Source: Dactylonectria macrodidyma
Lineage: Eukaryota; Ascomycota; Sordariomycetes; Hypocreales; Nectriaceae
Length of the DNA: 64,000 nt
NCBI GenBank assembly: GCA_020744425.1
Contig: JAGMUV010000018.1
Location: forward strand, 310,001-374,000
Direction of reading: 5' to 3'
This document shows positions 61,593 through 64,000 of the stretch, in pieces. A model generated the notes under the pieces. The model searched no databases. It was given only the letters and a program-made list of their open reading frames with translations, and was not told the origin of the DNA. The translations under genes and the position numbers were made by a program. The first letter of the stretch is position 1. Every line of letters begins with the position of its first letter.

Positions 61593-63824
61593 AGCACTGT
61601 TCGGAGATCCGCACGTTATCTGCAAGGGATGATTATTCTCAGGACCTTAACGATTTACAAAATTTTTGGGCAGCAACGGGGATTTTGGGGTGATTTTTTA
61701 ACAAAAACCTATTTGGAGAAAAAAAAAGGGGGGGGGGCAATGTGGAAGTCTTATGGTAAGCTGAAGCAAGCTCCGGCCTACACATTAGTATAGCGTGATC
61801 CTTCACTGGGTTTGATCCACTCCCATTGGCTACCTCGGACTTTGAGAATCCTTGTCATGTTGATAGCAATCAAGTTAATTTTGACTGGTCGGTTCGGACT
61901 TGATAATTGTTAGACTCTCATTCCTTCGGACTTGGAATGCAGGGCGTGTGTGGGCATCGTTTGAGATTGACCATGATATATCCACCCCCCTCCCAACTAG
62001 GTGAGTGCTAAGAACGGGATGCAAGCAGTATAATTTATACATAGGCAGCGTTGATACTGTCCATTATGGCAGATGGGGAGCGAGCGCTATATCAAGTTAG
62101 CCCTCGCGTCTCGCGTCTCGCCCTCGGCCGCTCTCGGCCTGAAAATACCGTGACTGCACCTTCGTCAGGATTCTGACCAACCTACATCATGATCCCTCCA
62201 GACACTGGGCACTCGCGTAAAACTTGCTGCTTAAGTCCGCATGCAAATGCGAGAATGCCAAAGCCAATATGAAGAGGTAAGAAGCTACTAAGACTCGGAA
62301 AAACGTTAGCCTAAATACGGCTATAACTACGCTTAGCGCTATCAATATTTATATTTAAACAGGAAATTCCTGGTTGGTCATAATTAGCTACTCCGTTCGT
62401 AGCTAGTCGATCAAGCATGCGATTGCCCAGCTCGGACTACGCGTCAGAAGTAGTATGTCATGACGCATGCGAGAATACGAGGTATCCTCAGGCACAAGCT
62501 AGATGATGAGGAATCCGAGCGTTAAAATACATGAGCTGGCCGTAACTGGTCAAGAACAAAGTTCTACAGGAAGCAGGAAGCCTAACTGTAGGCTATGTAA
62601 TTAGAACACCAGATGTAGCAAAGCAACAGTAATGAGACATGTAAGACTGGGTGAGAGTGACACGAGCGTGTAGAATAGTGATGGTACGGTACGAAAAAAC
62701 TTTACTGCCTAAGAGAGGTGCCCTTCTAGCCTGGGTAGTGCTTAATAAGATTCGGCCCACAAAGTAACATATGTTTCAGAAGGAAGCAACTGTTATCAAG
62801 CTGGCATGCGCGAGGCTGTTAACTCCGAGCTGACCTAGGGCAGACAATGGCGTAGACATATGGTGTGTGGCAAGTTCAATCCAGTTACTAAAGTGCATTG
62901 ACAAAGCGATGAGTTACTAAGTAAGTTAGCAGGACCATTAGTCGAACATTGGAAGCTATACTAAGCTGGTAAGGAAGGTATCACCCTTTGGACAAAACTG
63001 GACCTGCTATGCGGGTCTGCGTTACGGCATGAGCCTATTCCTGACCATGGTAAATGACAACACAGCGACCATCGTCCAGGTGTACGCGCCTCGGTGCTGA
63101 GTACAACAAGTGGCGATTTTTCCTCTCTCGTAAAGTTGTAGAGTGATGTCACTAGCTAAACATAATTAATTCGTGTGCTACTTTACAGATGCAGTTTGCT
63201 TCATCCCCAAGAGATTCCGGAAGAAGGCTCCGAGTCGGTTCTGTGTATTCAGAGCTCTGGATTTATCCTTCAATATAGCTGAGTTTATACGACGTAGCTG
63301 GAATATATTGTCATACTGGTACAGTGAACGAACCAGTTGTAATGCTCCTAGTTATCTCAATAAGAAACACACCGTGCTTCTGTGGATGATGCTGTACCAG
63401 CTTCCGATTCCTGGCCCTTCAATTCCAGAGTGAGGCTGTGTTCAAAGGATTTCCATGGGCAATACTATTTTCAGCTGAAGTGGTTATGTCAACATTGTAT
63501 CATGAATTAAAGATTCATGCACGGACTCCCAGGACTTAGAGTTTTTCCAGGCACAAATCTCATTTTCGGCCACTTGATCAGCGCTTGAGCCGAGGTTCTG
63601 ACTGAAGCCATGGCTAAGCAGCTAAAGCCATAATTTGGCTAAAAATAACATCCAGCAAGACGCAGAGTGTCTAGCATGTTAAGTATAAAGGCAAGAGAAA
63701 AGGACCTCATTTTTCGTTCTCTTCTCACTCCAACTCCCAATCAATCAACATCAACTCTCAGTTCAAGTTACAGTCAGCATATACTGAGCTTCGCCGCCAC
63801 AGTCTTACCTTCGAACACGGCAAC
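61593..63824. other. Gene-poor region, right end
   Basis: 2.2 kb with no supported gene. It includes an A9G10 homopolymer junction (61719-61737) and a short tandem of TCGCGTC near 62105. ORFs here are short, domain-free and of AT-rich intergenic character. Confidence 0.5.
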
Positions 63825-64000
63825 ATGAAGTTCACAACTATTACCGCCGCTGCTGGCGGTGCCGTGGTCGCCTTCAGTTCAACAGTCTTGGGTGCTCCTC
63901 AGGGCAATCAAACGACGTCAAGCGACAAGATGATCCTTATCTGATCAACTGGTCATTCAACTCTGCCAAGGTCGGCGATAATTACATTCAAAAGGGCATT
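63825..64000 (+). CDS. 5' end of a secreted-protein gene, apparently frameshifted, cut by the window
   Basis: The ATG at 63825 encodes a signal-peptide-like M-K-F-T-T-I-T-A-A-A-G-G-A-V-V-A-F-S-S-T-V-L-G-A-P-Q, but the frame ends at 63942. In another frame, from about 63906, an open reading continues to the window edge: V-K-R then Q-D-D-P-Y-L-I-N-W-S-F-N-S-A-K-V-G. The K-R would be a Kex2 cleavage site after a propeptide. One missing base near 63899-63905, or an unrecognised splice, would join the two. A CT-rich leader (63720-63770) supports a real promoter. Family unknown. Confidence 0.45.

Noticed and set aside
61719..61737. A9G10 homopolymer as a poly-A tail or retrotransposition footprint
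   Set aside because: No target duplication or element body is recognisable next to it; it is more likely a simple homopolymer or an assembly-sensitive site.

Overview
The window looks like an accessory or subtelomere-like segment of a filamentous ascomycete genome (Pezizomycotina). The reasons are short introns (43 to 136 bp, nearly all GT-AG with a CTAAC/CTGAC-type branch point), Zn(II)2Cys6 regulators, HET, NACHT and HeLo-type incompatibility proteins, fungal-type transporters, and an AT-rich left end carrying RIP-like mutations. No CRISPR array, rRNA or convincing tRNA was seen. Gene models were spliced by hand from splice signals and frame continuity; all of those given as multi-exon (except the small secreted gene near 58.4-59.0 kb) close in frame.

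Left end (1-8.3 kb): a decayed Ty3/gypsy chromovirus (protease, RT, RNase H, integrase and chromodomain still readable through many TAG/TAA codons) ends in a putative LTR. It abuts a minus-strand gag-like remnant of a second LTR element whose LTRs start TGTTAGATT. Next to it a 352-bp TRIM-like element with perfect 5-bp target duplications has inserted, inverted, into a copy of itself. A 425-bp MITE with long GC-rich terminal inverted repeats and TA duplications follows.

8.3-20.5 kb: a cell-death/NLR-like island with a HeLo-pseudokinase (MLKL-like architecture), a frameshifted NACHT relic, a Zn2Cys6 regulator, an intact 1431-aa NACHT protein and a Bcs1/DUF7025-type AAA ATPase with a GC-AG intron.

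20.5-28.3 kb: a small metabolic cluster. It has an NmrA-like pseudogene, a Baeyer-Villiger-type FAD monooxygenase, a Zn2Cys6 regulator and a carboxymuconolactone-decarboxylase-like enzyme. The upstream regions of all three non-regulator genes share the direct repeat CGGCANTCGG (CGG-N4-CGG).

28.7-36.7 kb: a second possible regulon with an MFS sugar-type transporter, a divergent PEX11-type peroxin, a Zn2Cys6 regulator and a DAO-type FAD oxidoreductase. The MFS/PEX11 shared promoter and the oxidoreductase promoter each carry two TGCGG-N6/7-CCGCA palindromes. An SDR follows.

39-64 kb: a HET protein, a tiny MYND protein, a conserved unknown protein convergent with a Clr5-domain protein, a secreted GH10 xylanase, a cupin, a nine-exon OPT transporter, a second HET protein, a small secreted protein with an unresolved splice, a P450 with an unusual I-helix, gene-poor sequence, and a secreted-protein start cut by the window edge.
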